In this document: positions 1 through 14,400 of the stretch, piece by piece
Position numbering within the stretch: position 1 is the first letter of the stretch
Layout: each line of letters begins with the position of its first letter
NCBI GenBank assembly: GCA_018389105.1
Contig: JACATO010001459.1
Coordinates: 1 to 64,000, forward strand
DNA from: Nautilus pompilius
Lineage: Eukaryota; Mollusca; Cephalopoda; Nautilida; Nautilidae
DNA length: 64,000 nucleotides
Direction of reading: 5' to 3'
Translations under genes and position numbers: made by a program
The notes under the pieces: model-generated
Databases searched by the model: none
What the model was told of the DNA's origin: nothing
Seen by the model: only the letters and a program-made list of their open reading frames with translations

Positions 1-2298
1 GCCCGCTGCTGAACAGCAGTTCCCTTCCAAAAAGAGGCTCCCTGATGGAGCTAAAAGGCCGCTGCCAAGCAATAAGCCTTCCCCCTAACCATTCTGCGGT
101 CAGGCCTCACCAACCACATCCCTGGTAATCCTCACTATGAAATCCCCAATGGTATTTCGCTGTGCCTGTTCGACCCCCCCCTTTGTTCACACCCTCGGTC
201 CCCCCCTCACATCCACCCTCCAAATGGGGGTACCATTTGACCCTCTGTTTAATTCCACCACACCAAATAGCCCACAGGTTTTTACAGTTTGTCCCACATT
301 CAAAACCAACCCCAAAAAAACAAAAAATTACCACCTAAAGTTCCCCACTGCAAAGCTGGTACACTTAGAAACATTAGTTTGGGTATTAAACGTACGTTTG
401 GGATATTCCACACTAAACCTTTTACTTTCCTAAACTCTTCCCACCCCTCCCTTACACACCCCCTACCAGGTAGCAATCAGTACTTTAGATAACTATAGAG
501 ATTACTCGCCTAGTTCCTGATAAGATGATGTGAAGTATCCAAACTAAGCTTATACTTTCTGTAAATATATGATACATTTTCTAACACAATAAAGAATGTA
601 TTTGTGGAGAGTGATATTTCTTTATGCCTAACAACCTGAAAAAAAAAAACCTTTAAATTTTATTCTACTTTTTGTTGTTTCTTGGCTGGATGGGAAAAGA
701 GAGTTTGGTGACACTAAGCATCATGGCCAGGATGGAAGTGCCTGGTGTACTCAAATTTCAGGTGACCTGACAAAAGCCCCCCCAGATCTCTTCATATTTT
801 AGATGTGGAAGAAAACCCCGACAGCTCAAAGAGAGCCCATGTGGTTGGCTAGTGAGAAAAAAATACAGGTGAGCGAAGGTGCCTCAAACTGAGCCGGTCT
901 GGACCAGGATTCAGACTTGACCCCTCAACCATGGCTTGGCTGTAGTCTTCCACTGGATCGCCACACACACCACCCTATTCTACATTGCATGTGGTCTGAT
1001 GAGGATTGCCATGGAAGAAAATTCCATCTCTAATGTTCAGGCAAAATTGTTAACAACCACTACAGTTTTATTCTTTCACCTGGCTTTAGTTAAAATCTGA
1101 AGCAATGAGATTTTTCATTTATGGATAAGCAATTTTGTAAAACTTGCCCGAGCACAGCTGAGACTACTAATGAAACAAAGCCAGCAAGAAAAATCTTTTT
1201 GAAAAAAGAAAGGTACAGCAGATGATCTACTAGATCTGATGTAAGATCTAAAATAAAACGATGGTCAATATTTCAGCACTCTTGCCTGAATGATCAAACA
1301 TGTTGGGGCATAAGGAAAGTTCTGAAGTACATGAAGCCTGTATGCAACTTCAGTATAGTCAACAACAAAAGTATCGTCTTTCACCATACTGGCTTTTAGC
1401 TACAAGTTTAATCTGATTCAGAAAATAAACTATAGACACTAGCACATACGCAGGGTTAAGAAAAAATAAGTGGTACTAGGGACGTTCAAATGAAATCAAG
1501 CTGAAAGGGCATCACCCTGATGGTATCTGGCCCCTCAGGTTTTATTTGCATATCCAGCCCTAGTACAATGAAGCATTCTGTTTATACGACGTCTATTCTT
1601 TTTTTCAACATGAAGAATGCCTATGAGTGTAACATTGATAATTGAATTCCAATGTATAAGCCATTATATCTTTAAATAACATAACAAATTACTGATGCAT
1701 TTTTGCTGGAAAATATTCTATTTTGTGACACCTAGCAAAAAAAAACAAACAGTATTTTTTAATGCAAAAAAGCAACTAACTTCTTTTGAAAACAATCAGT
1801 GATGCATTTCTCTACCTAAAAATATAACTGTCATTATCTAGAATGTATCTACAATATACATATTATTTCATAAATAACAATGTAAAATATTTTCCCTTTT
1901 CAAAAAAAGTAAAGTTTAAAATAAAATAGCTACTGTTTCATTCAGATACTTGTTAAACCGTTTGGTAGAGATGGTAGAGTTTTTAATTTTCAAATTCACA
2001 AAGTACTAATGGGATTCCTAAATATCACAGTAAATTTGTATTCCATTTACTGATAACAACAGTTTTGTCCCAAATATACCAGCCAGGGACTGCTACATTC
2101 AAAATAGCAATCCATCCATTCATAAGTTGTGTAAAGATTATGATGCTATGACAATACTAAGGATGTTCAGATAGAGCAGTGCTACTTTAGCCGGGTTTTT
2201 AATTGAAAACCTCTAGTATAAATAGAGATGTGGGTGACTGAACTTTGTATTCACTATCGCCACTACTACTATATAGTATATATTTTTTTTTACTGCAC
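1..2298. other. Dynein intron (left part), no exon found
   Basis: Minus-strand reading gave no segment resembling the dynein sequence expected after exon 37. The first 500 bases are pyrimidine-rich (C runs at 170-205). Apart from one SINE (690-980) the rest is AT-rich with no recognisable feature. Confidence 0.7.
690..980 (-). mobile_element. tRNA-derived SINE (family A)
   Basis: Reading on the minus strand, a degenerate tRNA-like head (its B-box shows on the plus strand as GATTCAGACTTGACCCC) is followed by a body with CTCACTAGCCAACCACATGG and a TTTTCTTCCACATCTAAAA motif. The same order recurs about ten times in the window. Confidence 0.75.
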
Positions 2299-2460
2299 CT
2301 TTGTTATTTTGATACTTTTTGGTTTAGGATGGTCAGAATTGGTCCCACTGATAAGGGTCCTGAAGAAAGTGTCAAACTTTTTGCGGCTATCTCCATCAAT
2401 GGTGCCACCAATGCCCCACACAACACAGAATAAAAACAGTCCTTGGAGCCAGAGAAAAAT
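2299..2460 (-). CDS. DNAH7: Dynein exon 37 (last visible)
   Basis: Exactly 54 codons, [20 protein letters not shown] then [14 protein letters not shown], the AAA2-AAA3 connection. Donor GTGCAG. The next exon was not found between here and position 1. Confidence 0.94.
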
Positions 2461-5400
2461 CTGAAACAGGAACAGTGAAAAGTCAAAAAGTGTCACCAAA
2501 AAAAAACTGCTGTGTTTTTGTTTTTTCTAATGCAGTTTCAATATTGTACAATAAGGTAAAGTCGGAATACCTGCTGACTGGTCATTCCCTTATTTTCTGC
2601 AATGTCATCATCCGTCAGCTTATCCAGGTGGGCGATCTCATCCATGAGGCATGTGTACAACTTCATCAAAGACTGGGCGAGGTGCATGTCTGAGGTCTGG
2701 ACGAACAGCCGACACTTTTGCCGAATGAAGGTCAGGCAGGGCTGCACCAGCCAGTCAAAGAGGTCATTGACTAGCACCAAATGCTCCTCAGTCAGGTGTT
2801 TTGGCAGTTCATACTCCATATAGGAGTCTTTGAATGGCTTCCAGCCCAGCTGCTGTGGCTCCAAGTAGATCATTCCACACCGGCTCACGGTAGCTGGTGA
2901 TGCCTGCTCCAAGTCAGCTGGTTCAAAGATCATGTTCATTGAGTTACTCATCTGTATGATCTCACCACTCATCAGACACAGCTTAAAAAAAACAAAACAA
3001 AACAGAATACTGAAATATTTAAAAGAACTTTCCCCTTTGATTGTTTTCTTAATGGTGAAGACCACTAATCAAGCATCATTAAAAGAAAAAGAAAAATTCA
3101 AAAGGCTAGAGCTAATGGACGAGTGGTCAATTAGCACACATAATCACTAGTGCTACATACATGTGAACTTTAATGCAAAGCAATGTATATAGATGCTGTA
3201 CCTTTTTATTATCATCAAGAACAGTATTCATGTTTTCTATCCAGACAGCATCAACAGGTCCATCAAACAAAATCCATTTCCTGTCTTCGCTTGGATTACT
3301 GGCATATTCCCTGAAGGTTGTTGCCAGCACACCTGAAAGGTAAGAACTTTGCATTCTTTAGCTCAGAGACTCCTCAGCCAGGTACAAATAAAAACCATGT
3401 GAAATCGAGGAGAGGATTCTTTTTTCTTCTTAAACATAGGCTACTTTCATTCCACATAGCTTCCAGCAATAATTTACAACCAAAGGTTCAAGTAATTCTT
3501 GTATTTATTCCAGCCTTACATTAACCATTAGCACAGGAACTTTCAGAAGAAAGTGAGGACAACAAATGGATGAAACTGAAACTCTGAAATGATCCATGTT
3601 GATCCATAATTTAAAAATGATCAAACATTAAATTGACATTTGCTGATTTTTAAAAGCAGTTTTCTAATGAATTGTATAAATTTGATGATCCATAATAAAA
3701 AATTTTTAGTCACCTTCTTCTATTTTTATAGACAGTTTTATCAGGTAAAGGATTGAATTAATAGAACAGCAAATTCCAAAAAAAAACAAACATTTTGCTG
3801 TTGTTTTGTTTATATACCCTTTATACATCCCTTTTTTATTACTACATATTAGAAGCTAAATAATAATAGTTAACTCAAAAAGAAAGTATCTTTATAACTG
3901 TGACTTTAACAAAAAGTTATTAGCTAAGTATCATGTTTCTGTATTCAGAATTTTATTACCATGACTGGCCATGCTGATGTAAGCAAGACAGACAGACATG
4001 CAGTCTCTTTACCAAATGGACCCTGAGAAATGTCATTATCTGCTACTTGGAAAAGTTGTCTGGTCTGTGCAATGATGATTGCTTGATACCAACAAGCCAT
4101 GAACAACAATGCCATAGACTGCTGTCCGTCTGTCCTGAAAGGACAGCACAAATTGGCAAACCATGGTTCAGAATCACATTGCTGAAAACGTGTCCCATTC
4201 ATTCCCATTCGAAGCTCAAAAGCCCATAAAGTCCCCAGGAAGCACCATGAAGCCAGAGAATATGAACAATAAAACACATGGCATTCTTTGACACGCTTAC
4301 CTGCAGGCTTTTATGGTAATGTTGTAATTTGCTTCAAACAATTTTGACATATGCAGTGCAAATCAGAACTGATTTTATTTAGCCAGAAACTATTCACCTT
4401 ATACAAATAACGTTCAATTTGACAAGTGCCGTGTAAACAATTTAGTTTGGTATCTTTTATTAAACTCATTTTTTTGCATTTAATTTTAGATAGAATATAA
4501 AATAATATCAATACTAATGTCAGAATGTTTGTGTGTACTCCAGTCGTAATGTGCGAATTGTAAAATAAGGGAAGAGGAAGTTAATTTTCTCAAAATTAAA
4601 GAAGCGTAGAAATAAAGCTAATGACGATTAGAGAGGTTTTTTTCCTTCCTTCTTTTGGTTCTGCAAGTATTTTCGAATCATAAAAAATTGGAATACTTGT
4701 TGACTTGTTTTAAGATAGCAGTCAGCTAACCTACCATCTGTCCACTCATGTGATACTGGATCAAAGCAGCCATACAGCTGGCCCATGGTGATTGCTTTTG
4801 GATTAATGATTTTGTACTGCACACTATTCTCCTCAAACTGACCAGCAGTTTTGAGATCAGTCAGGGCGTCAGCAAGGACCTGATAGGCCATGGTCTTACC
4901 ACCAAGCGGCTCACCCACGATCATCAGACCATGACGAACGAGAATCATCTCATACACCTGCAAACAAACCACAAAGATAAATGAATTCAGTGAAAACAAA
5001 GAAAACACTCTTCTTCAGTGTAGCTAAAATATACCAACACAGAATATGTGTACATATACATCTACTCTTTCATTTTACACTACAAGAGAAGAAAAACAGC
5101 AGCAAAACATTCTCAATTAAAAGCCAAACTGAACTTTTCAAAAGCTATAATGCAACAAAAAAACTCAACTTTTAAACCTGGAGAATATTTCGTTGCTCGC
5201 TCCTATATATTCCAATTTAATAGTAATCCATACTGGCGACTTTATTTCACGAGGCATGGCTTTCTATCAGTATCAAATAAAACTAAACCAAACTCCCCAA
5301 ATTGTGCAGCGGTCAGGAGGTGGTTTACCTGAATAATCTTATCCAGAAACCACGGCACAGCCTGAAGTTTCCGTTTCTTCACATTGTCTTTGAGGGCTTC

Positions 5401-8400
5401 CATGAACACACCATATTCAGGTTTGGGAAGATGCACTCCAGGAAACAGGTCAGAAATTATGCCTTCAAACAGCGGAACATCCTAAGAGCCAAGAGAAGCC
5501 CAGATTTATTAAAGTGACAGTCACACTGACAGCAGATTGAGTTACAGAAGCATTTCTTTCATTTGGTGATCGATCTTTTTTCTTTTTTTTCCTTAAAGCA
5601 AACTACACGATGCCTTTATGATGAAGATTCCCTTGTAGAAGAAAAAAAAATAATGTGATAAATTTGTGTTAATATTAGTCCACTAAAGACTTTATCATGA
5701 TAATGTAATAACTGTGGTGTAAATTGTGCAAGTTGCTACATTAACCATGGTAAATTCTACAATATGTTTAGAACAAATTTTTTTAGAAATACAAAAATAA
5801 AACAATATATTTTCTTGCAGTTTTCAAAACTCTTCTGATTAATTTATGAAAAACTGAAAGATATACTATACCAAGTGCTCAATGTTATGTTTAAGCCACA
5901 AATGAAATAAAGGATTACAGAGCATAAAAACAGAAAGACAATGAAAAATTGCAAGAAATATTTGGTGGGAGATACTGCGGCTATTCCACTATTATATATA
6001 TATATATATATAATTGAGCCATGTACATCGAATCACTCCTGTTCTAATACTTCTGTACTATGGAGAGTGTATGAGTGCAAATTAATCAATCAGATCACTT
6101 CAGTCAGCTTGGAAGAAGAGCTCAGATGTAGCATTGCCAAACGTGGAAGCACCAAGGTGCAAAGAAAAGCTATTAACTAAATAATACTGTTGAAAATAGT
6201 AAATAGATTTATCTGTAACCTGAAAGAGCAATGCAAAATGATTTAATGGTTCTGAGTAAGTAAATTTGAATGATTCATCAAGTGTAGTTGTTAGAAGTGC
6301 TAAGTGCTGTCCTCACCTGAGCCAGAAACTTGGGCAGGTTGACATCATTAATGGCTTTCAGCAAGAGGACAGACTCATCGAGCTCACCCATTTTCAGCTT
6401 AAGGTTCCCAGCAGCAGTCAGCACGGACTTCACAGCTCTCATGCCATAGTCGTAATGATGCTGAGAGGAGAGTTGTTCTGAACAGAGGCGGTATGTGGCC
6501 ACTATTTTACCAGACAAGCTAAAATTCATGAAAGAAAATAGGCATCAAAATCCACAAAACAGAATGGACCATTAGAAAACAAACAAAAAACCATTTCTCA
6601 CAGACTGCTTTAGTTCACTGCCAACCCTTCTGCAATACAATGGTACACAGATTCAAGTTCCAAGATTATTCACATGAGTTTCTTCATCAGTGTGAATTCT
6701 TAATAATTGCTAATAATTGAACAGTTTTCATTCTGAGTACTAACTAGTGCTTTCTTATATGGAGACAAGGAATGCAAACTAAAAATTTACAGAAATGGCT
6801 GCATCAGTAAAAGTTAAGATCAAGCCATACATTTTTAAAATTATATGAACAGAATTCATATTTTTTATTTTTATTTAATATCATTTAATCAAAGAAACTA
6901 CAAAATAGTACCATACTTTTCATGATTTATAAGGTATTTTTGGAAATCATTATTTTATGTGGAAAACTGCAATGTTGCTATGTTAACCTGGTGATCAGAA
7001 CGTTTGGCTCTGGCCACATGCTACTAAAGAATATCCATACTTGCTAAATCTGTTACTTTTTCTCATTTTATTACTTAGATGTATTATCTTTTCTAAAAAT
7101 CACTTTTTTGTATTTAAAATGAACAAAAGCCAATAAATCATGACCTAATCAAATTTAGTAATGTAGATTGGCATTTACCTAAAAACTGTTACCACCAATT
7201 GTTCTTCTGCCTTTTAGTAATGCATTTCTCAATGATAATAAACCAGTGTAATAAAAATGAGCAAATTTTCAGGAAGTCTGTGCTAGTTAGAATACTAATG
7301 GCGTCTATCAGCCATTTTTAGCTGACAAACCACACATACTGTAAACAGGAGTATTTCATACTGTTTCAATATTATAATTTTAAGAAGACTATCCTGTATC
7401 ATTCCATTAAAATTTTTGAAATTAAAGAAGAAAAAAAACTTACAGTTGATTTCTGAAACAATAAGAGGCTGGATGCTAATACAAAAACTAGTAATTCCAC
7501 TAAAACATTTATCACTATGCCAGTAATGTAGCATTTTATTCTGAACAAAGTTTAAAAAGAATAGTAGTATTTTCTGATTTTTCTTTAAAGCAAAGATAAG
7601 GAGGCTAATTTAATATCCCCCCCCCGTACAATACTGGCTACAACAAATAAGTAATTTATTAAAATACATTTATTTTTCATAATTCTTTCAAAGAAAATAT
7701 TGCCATTTAGCATCCTTCAGGATTTATTCTTTATGTATTCTGTTTGTCCTAAGAATAATATCTCTTTAATTCCTTTCCATAGATAGCAAAACCAAACATG
7801 TGCAGATTCTATAAAGACTGGCTGAAAAACTTCCTCACCTTCTGGCATCAACAAAGCCCACAGAATAAAGTACAATCTCTCCAATCATGGCATAATCAGG
7901 TACCATCATGGCCACCGTCCTGAACAACACCTACATGCACAAAACCAGAGGTACAGCATTACTGTCAGGTTATTTATGACACATGCACTTGCTCCATTTC
8001 CATCTTCATTTAACCTTTATCCTACTGGATCTCTAGCACTCCCCCCAAAAACAGAAAATTCAGCTAGATATTCTACTTATCAGTTAGTCAATCAGAATTC
8101 CTCTGAAATTACTCACATCTGCTATCTAAAAAAAAAAAAAAAAAAAGACAGAGCTCCATTTAAAGAAAATTTCAGAACCTATTTCCTACAATAATGCATA
8201 TTTAACATATTGGTGGCATGGTGGTCCAATCACAGATGACTGGAATGCTGACGTTCGGTTGGGGATAGCTTGGTTTGGCATACATCCCTAGCATGGTTTC
8301 TTGTGGCTCTTCTCTACCAGCCAGCCAGCCAGCCATTTTCTTCCCATCTAAAAAGAGAGGGATCTAGCATGACTTTCTGCATACTTGTGGTAGAAGTTCC

Positions 8401-11400
8401 ATGGGTAAGTCTTAACTGACTTGCCCCTTGACCACAGTTCAAGAGCTCTCCCCCCGCCTCACAAATGTACCCAGGTAGCTTGCTTGGTCACCAAGGCAGA
8501 TAGCTCAAACTTTCCCTTCTACTTCACTTCTGTAAGATGCTCCCAACCTCAAAGTCAGAATGGGTCTGATAAAGCAAGCGAAGACTACAAGATGCATTCT
8601 GGAAATTTCAGTAATCATCATTTGTATTCTAATAAATTAATAATTGTGGAAGAAGATCAAAAAATTTAATGATCATGAGGCATAATTCTGGTGATTTTAA
8701 TGATCATAAAACATTCTATGATTTTAATGAATATTTAAATTACTGAGAAAACACCTGACATAAATTTTCAAGTAGATGTGGAAATTATTCCCAACACTGC
8801 TACTTATGCTGCAGCTTTTATAAAGAAGTGCGTTCCTTGATATATAATGTACGAGTGCTGGGTGTAAACAACAACACTCTGCAACAACTTTGCAAATAAA
8901 ACAAGAAAAGAAAGCCAGAATATTTCACTAAAATTTATATTATTACACTGGGTAACAAAAATCTAGTTAACTTGATTTTTTAAATATTTTCAATGGCATT
9001 TTTTGTATGTTAAATAGAGTTATAGCATTGGTCTTTGGTAAATGTCAAGTATATTAGAAATAATTATGCTATTATAGTTGATAGAATGGGGGTGTACCAT
9101 GGAACACCCTAAAAATTCTTAGATTTTTTTAGAATTTTCTAGAACTCAGTAGAACATTCTAGCACAAGTTTCAAACAAACAAGGCAACAAAACTCTGATT
9201 AGGTAAAACAAATAACATCAACATGTTTCATAAAACCCAAGTAAAGGATCAGCACCTAATATACTATAAGATTTTGGCACTACAAATGTGCATGAAAACA
9301 GCATAGGAAGAAGTAAATAACATCCTTTTCTTCTAACTCACTTTTAAGGTTATCTGGTAGCTCTTGTCTCCCTGCATAGCCAGGATTCATAGTGATGAAA
9401 ATGGTACAGGTGGGATTCAGAAAGAGCTCAGTTCCTTCAAAGATGAACTTCTGAAGTTGCTGGCAGATGGCTTGTTGGATACATTGGATCTGTTGTGCTA
9501 CCACAGACAGCACCTCCAGCTCAATGCGGTTGAACTCATCAAAGCATGCCCATGCCCCAGCCTGAGCCAGTCCCTTGAAGAACTTTCCCATGGCCTTGTA
9601 GTCCAGTCCATCTGAGCAGTTGAACACCACACACTGTGAAAAAGAGTGGGACAGAAAAAAATGGGCTAACTTAATCAGCAACTATAACAAGACTGCATTT
9701 TGAAATTCAGAATAAATATTAAGATGAAAATTTTAAGAGCAAAAGCAAAAAAGCTGTCTAGATCATCAAAAGCTAATATACACTGGTAGCCAGAATTATT
9801 AAATGACCCAAGATAATGATGCTTTTTGTTTTATTATTTAGATTTAATTCTACCGTCATGACTGATGCAAAGTCGAAGGATTTGTTCTGGTTCTTGTTAT
9901 GCATTTATTTTCTTAAAAATATATCATTTATACAAAACAATAATGAAAAATGTGCACTTATTGAAGTTTACTGATGAATTACTCTGTAGTTTTTCCACGA
10001 GTATTACTACATTAAGACTTAAGTATAGAGACTCTACAAAGATCAAAACATTGATTAATTAGCTTTCTACATTAATAATTCATTTATACATTCTAACAAA
10101 TGCACAAAGAACACTCGACATCTTTTTAAAAAATAAATAGTGTTTAAATGTCCTTATGGTTTGTGGAACCACCGTGTGTGTGAGTATATATCATTACCGA
10201 TAGTCTGCTTTAGGCAGGTTCATAGCAGACAGCCATTCCAGGTAAGTGAACGACTGAGGCAGTTTCCTGTTGCAATACATGCTGATGTGAACAAAACGGC
10301 CCTTCTAGAAATCTTCACTTTTTAGATGTAGAAAAAAAAAAAACAAAAAACAACAGCTTGGAGGAAACCCAGACACTTATCTGATGAAGAAACAATAACC
10401 ACGGTCCTGGAAGTATTAAGGGATCCAGGCCTCATGAAAGCATTAAATGTCATTAATACAGCAAGAGAAAAACAGTCAGGCCTCATCAGGTACTAACGCT
10501 GGCTTGATATTTTATCATTTGATAGAGGATAGATAGCATAAAACAAAACAAACAGAAACATTAAAAGGTAAATAGTCTAATCTTGCTATCTAGATCAACA
10601 GTTTACTCACATACCTGTTTAGCCACAGCCTTTGCCAAATCCTTGCATGTCTCTGTTTTACCTGTACCAGCAGGCCCCTCTGGGGCACCACCCAGGTTCA
10701 GTTTTAAGGCTCCCATCAATGTTCTTATCAAAAAACAACAACAACAACAAAGAATGTATTGTGGTTTAAGAGGAGGTTAAGAAAAAAATTTTTTTAATCG
10801 ATTAAACAAAAACTCATCTTCTGGATTTATAACCTTATCAGCTTCCGGTTCTTTTGAGTAGTTAGAAAAGGTAAAGGTTCAGCAAGATTTTCTCAGGAAT
10901 CACTTGAACCATTTAAAATGAAAAGGTACACCTCAAAGTGTGCAGAGGGATTAAGATAATCAAATTCTGCACAAGTTACAATTGTTGGCATTCCATGCTC
11001 CTTCCTGGAACACGCTCCTGTTAGAAAACGTTCCAGCAATGCAACGCTATAAAGACCATTACAGATACTGACTCAGACTCTGGTGATGTTTTGTAATCTT
11101 TGCTGTATAAAGAAAAAAAAAAAAGCAAAGTCAGCCACACAAAAATAATCAGATTGTAGCCAGTCAGGCAGCTATAGCCTTTTACCTTTCTTTTTTTCTC
11201 TTTCATATTTTTATTCATCAGTTGATACAGAAAAGACTACCCAGATAAGTAAGCATGACGGTGCAGTTATCAATTAAATAGCGCTATCCAGTATCGCGAG
11301 CAGCTTAGTACTGCCAACTTCAGCAGAAAAATCTTTACTGTGAATCTTGATTTTTAGATGTGGAAGAAAACAGGCATACTTGGGGGAAACCCACATGAAC

Positions 11401-14400
11401 AGCTGAAGAAGAAGAGTGAGAAGAAACCATTCCAGGCCAAACCTAGCTGACCCCGAATAAGAATCAAACTTGGACTCTCAGTCTTAGCAATCAAGCAATC
11501 TAACAGCTTTTCATTGACCAAGCTTTGGTTTACCACCACATAAATAACTCTACTGTTATTAGGACTACTTTATACAATTTTATATACAGGGTGTCCGTAA
11601 AGTTACTATACAGTCTTACAAGTTACTGGTCGTTGTTTCAATGCCGGTACGATGACATTTCTCAGTTTGTCCAGGTACCTTTCTCCTGTAACAGTTCCGT
11701 CGAAGAACTGTGGACCCACAATTCCATCAGACGATATTCCTGCCCAGACAGTTATTCCAGGCTGGTTCAATTGGGACGTGATCGTAAACTGGTAAGACTG
11801 TATAGTAACTTTACGGACACCCTGTATATAACAAGGCCCAAACTGACTATCTGTTTTTTCCATTGTTACGTTCCTCACCTGTAGCACCTGTCCGTGAGTG
11901 GTGTGATCACAAGACGAGGTGTGTTTCCCAGGTACTCGTACCCATAGTTGATATCAGTTGTGATCATCTTGACAATCACATCATTGTTCCAGTTGTAGCG
12001 CAGCTGTGAAAGCCATTCAAAGTCAAGAGGGCTACTGATTTCGTCCTTCACCAGCTTAGCCACAACATCTCTAGCTGATTGGTAGAGAAAAAAGTATGTT
12101 AACTGTGAATAATAATTTTAAATATTTCATAACACTAATGGATTTGTGTGTAAATAGGTAGCAAACAGAATTTTAAGAAAACAATGGTAGAACAAACATA
12201 AATCGACATAAAATATATGAAAATATACATTCTAGCACAGGCATTACACTGATGGGAAAGTAATTTCTTTTCCTTTTACTGGCATATGCCTCAACATGGT
12301 CGATAATAAAAGTTTTACATATTCTCACTTTTCTTACATTATGATGGAATTTCATGGCGACAAAAGTTTAAGAACGAATCAAAAATATTCAAAAATTTTA
12401 TCAGAAAAACCCCATTTTTAGAGATTACATGAGATAAACAGATCAAGAAGGTATTAGTATTGGGTCACATAATCATAAGCATCAATTATAGCCTGAAAGA
12501 AAGGCTTATGCATAAGTCCACAAGACCAATACAACAGTGCATGCAAATATCAACCCAAGTTGACTAAATAATTTGGAACAATCGATTCAAATTTCTGGGC
12601 TTTTTCATCTTAACAGCTTTTTCAATATATATATATATATTGTACCATAGATTCTCTATTGGATTCAAATTTGGACTTTAATTGGAATGTCATAATTTAT
12701 GAAATATTGCTTGTTGATGCTGGTCAAATGTTTTGAATTGTTATCATGTTATAAATTCCAGTAGAGTCGTCGTTGTCGTCTCAGGATATGGTTCTAGCAT
12801 ATTGGTCAAAATTTTCAGGTAAACAAACCAATCCATTGTTCCCTGGGCATGATGAATAGTTGCTTTTCTCTCCTTTTTTTTGGAGAAACAGCCCCCTAAC
12901 CATAATGGACCACCTCCAACTTTGGTTGCCAGTTTCGCACACTTCACCAAATCTTCACGACACCAGCAATCTGATCCAAAACTCTGGAGCCACGGTCATC
13001 AGACCAGAGCACCCTGGCCCACATCTCCAGAGTTCAATAAAGATGGTCGTTGGTGAAGGGAAGTCAGCCCTTTGATTCATCAAGGAAATAAAAGGTTCCT
13101 TCCTGGAAACATGTATTATCAATTCAAAATCACAAAGCTCTCTCTGGATAGTTCTCACACATTGGTAGGTCCTCAACATCCCTTTAAATGTCAGACATCT
13201 TGTGCCAGTGCATTTTTGACAAATGATTGGTTTTTTTTGATCGAACTAAGCATAATTTTTTTGGGGGGGGAGCTGTCTGCCTCTTCTCTATCATTTGATA
13301 TAACCACCCACTTGTTTATACAGCTTCCAAGCCATTTTACTACACTCAACTTGCTTAGCAATCTTGGAAGATGACTTTGCCCCTTGCACAACTCTGTGAT
13401 CTAAGTATTTTTCCAGGCTGAAACTGTCTTTTCTTTTACCTACTGTAAAATGTTTTTTTACAAAACTATGCATTAGTTTACCATTTTTCTTGGTTGTCCA
13501 AAGAACCCCTACAAATATAAGCATTGGTCTTCTTAAACTTTTTTCACCATGAAATTCCATCATAATGTAAAACTGAGACGATGCAAAACATTTATTATCG
13601 ACCATGTTGAGGTATATGCCAGTAGTGTAATGCCTGTGCTGGAATGGTTATTTTTATATATTTTACATGTCGATTTATGTTTGTTCTGTCCATCACTGTA
13701 CGCATGGATGTGTTTTGTGTGTGTAACAGAACAGTTTTCCCCAGCCCTCAAATGGATAACAAATTTTCTCTGGAAAAAGTGTTATAATTAGTAGACACTA
13801 TGGTTTCTACTTCAAAACACAGTAATTTCTTCTTAATTCTCCCAAACAAAAAATTCTAAAAACACTTGGTAATTGTAGGTGAAGGGGAGACAAAATCATT
13901 ATTTTCAGCTTTCAAATTAAATTATTATGTACTGTATGTTGTCAGGGTTAAAATCCCAGGTAAAATCTAATCTTTATCAACTGCATACATTTAAAAAAAA
14001 AACAATAAAACCAAACCTAAATAATGTTACCAAAAGCCATTCTGTTACTTACTGATTCATTTTGAATATTATTAGCAGAATAATTAGGGCTGCCTCATTT
14101 GTCAGCTAAGCAGAGATAATAAATAGTTACTGCACACATTTACTATGTAAACATTACCAAATAACTGCTTTCACAGACATGAAGGTTTCTTTGCATTAGT
14201 TTAAATATTTATTTACAATATCTACAACCTAGATAAGTAATTGGTTTTAAATGCTGCTTTTGTTGGTTTTTTTCAGACTTACGCCATAGACAAAAGCACT
14301 CTACTGAATGTCACATCCACTTTTCTGAAGCAAAAACATTGGAGAATGATAACTAGAAATACAGAATAATAAATAAGACCATCAAGACAAAGATCAATGA

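Noticed and set aside
137..433. 98-codon plus-strand frame at the window start, considered as a gene or next dynein exon
   Set aside because: Pro/Thr/Leu composition from a pyrimidine-rich tract. The minus strand does not give the expected dynein continuation.
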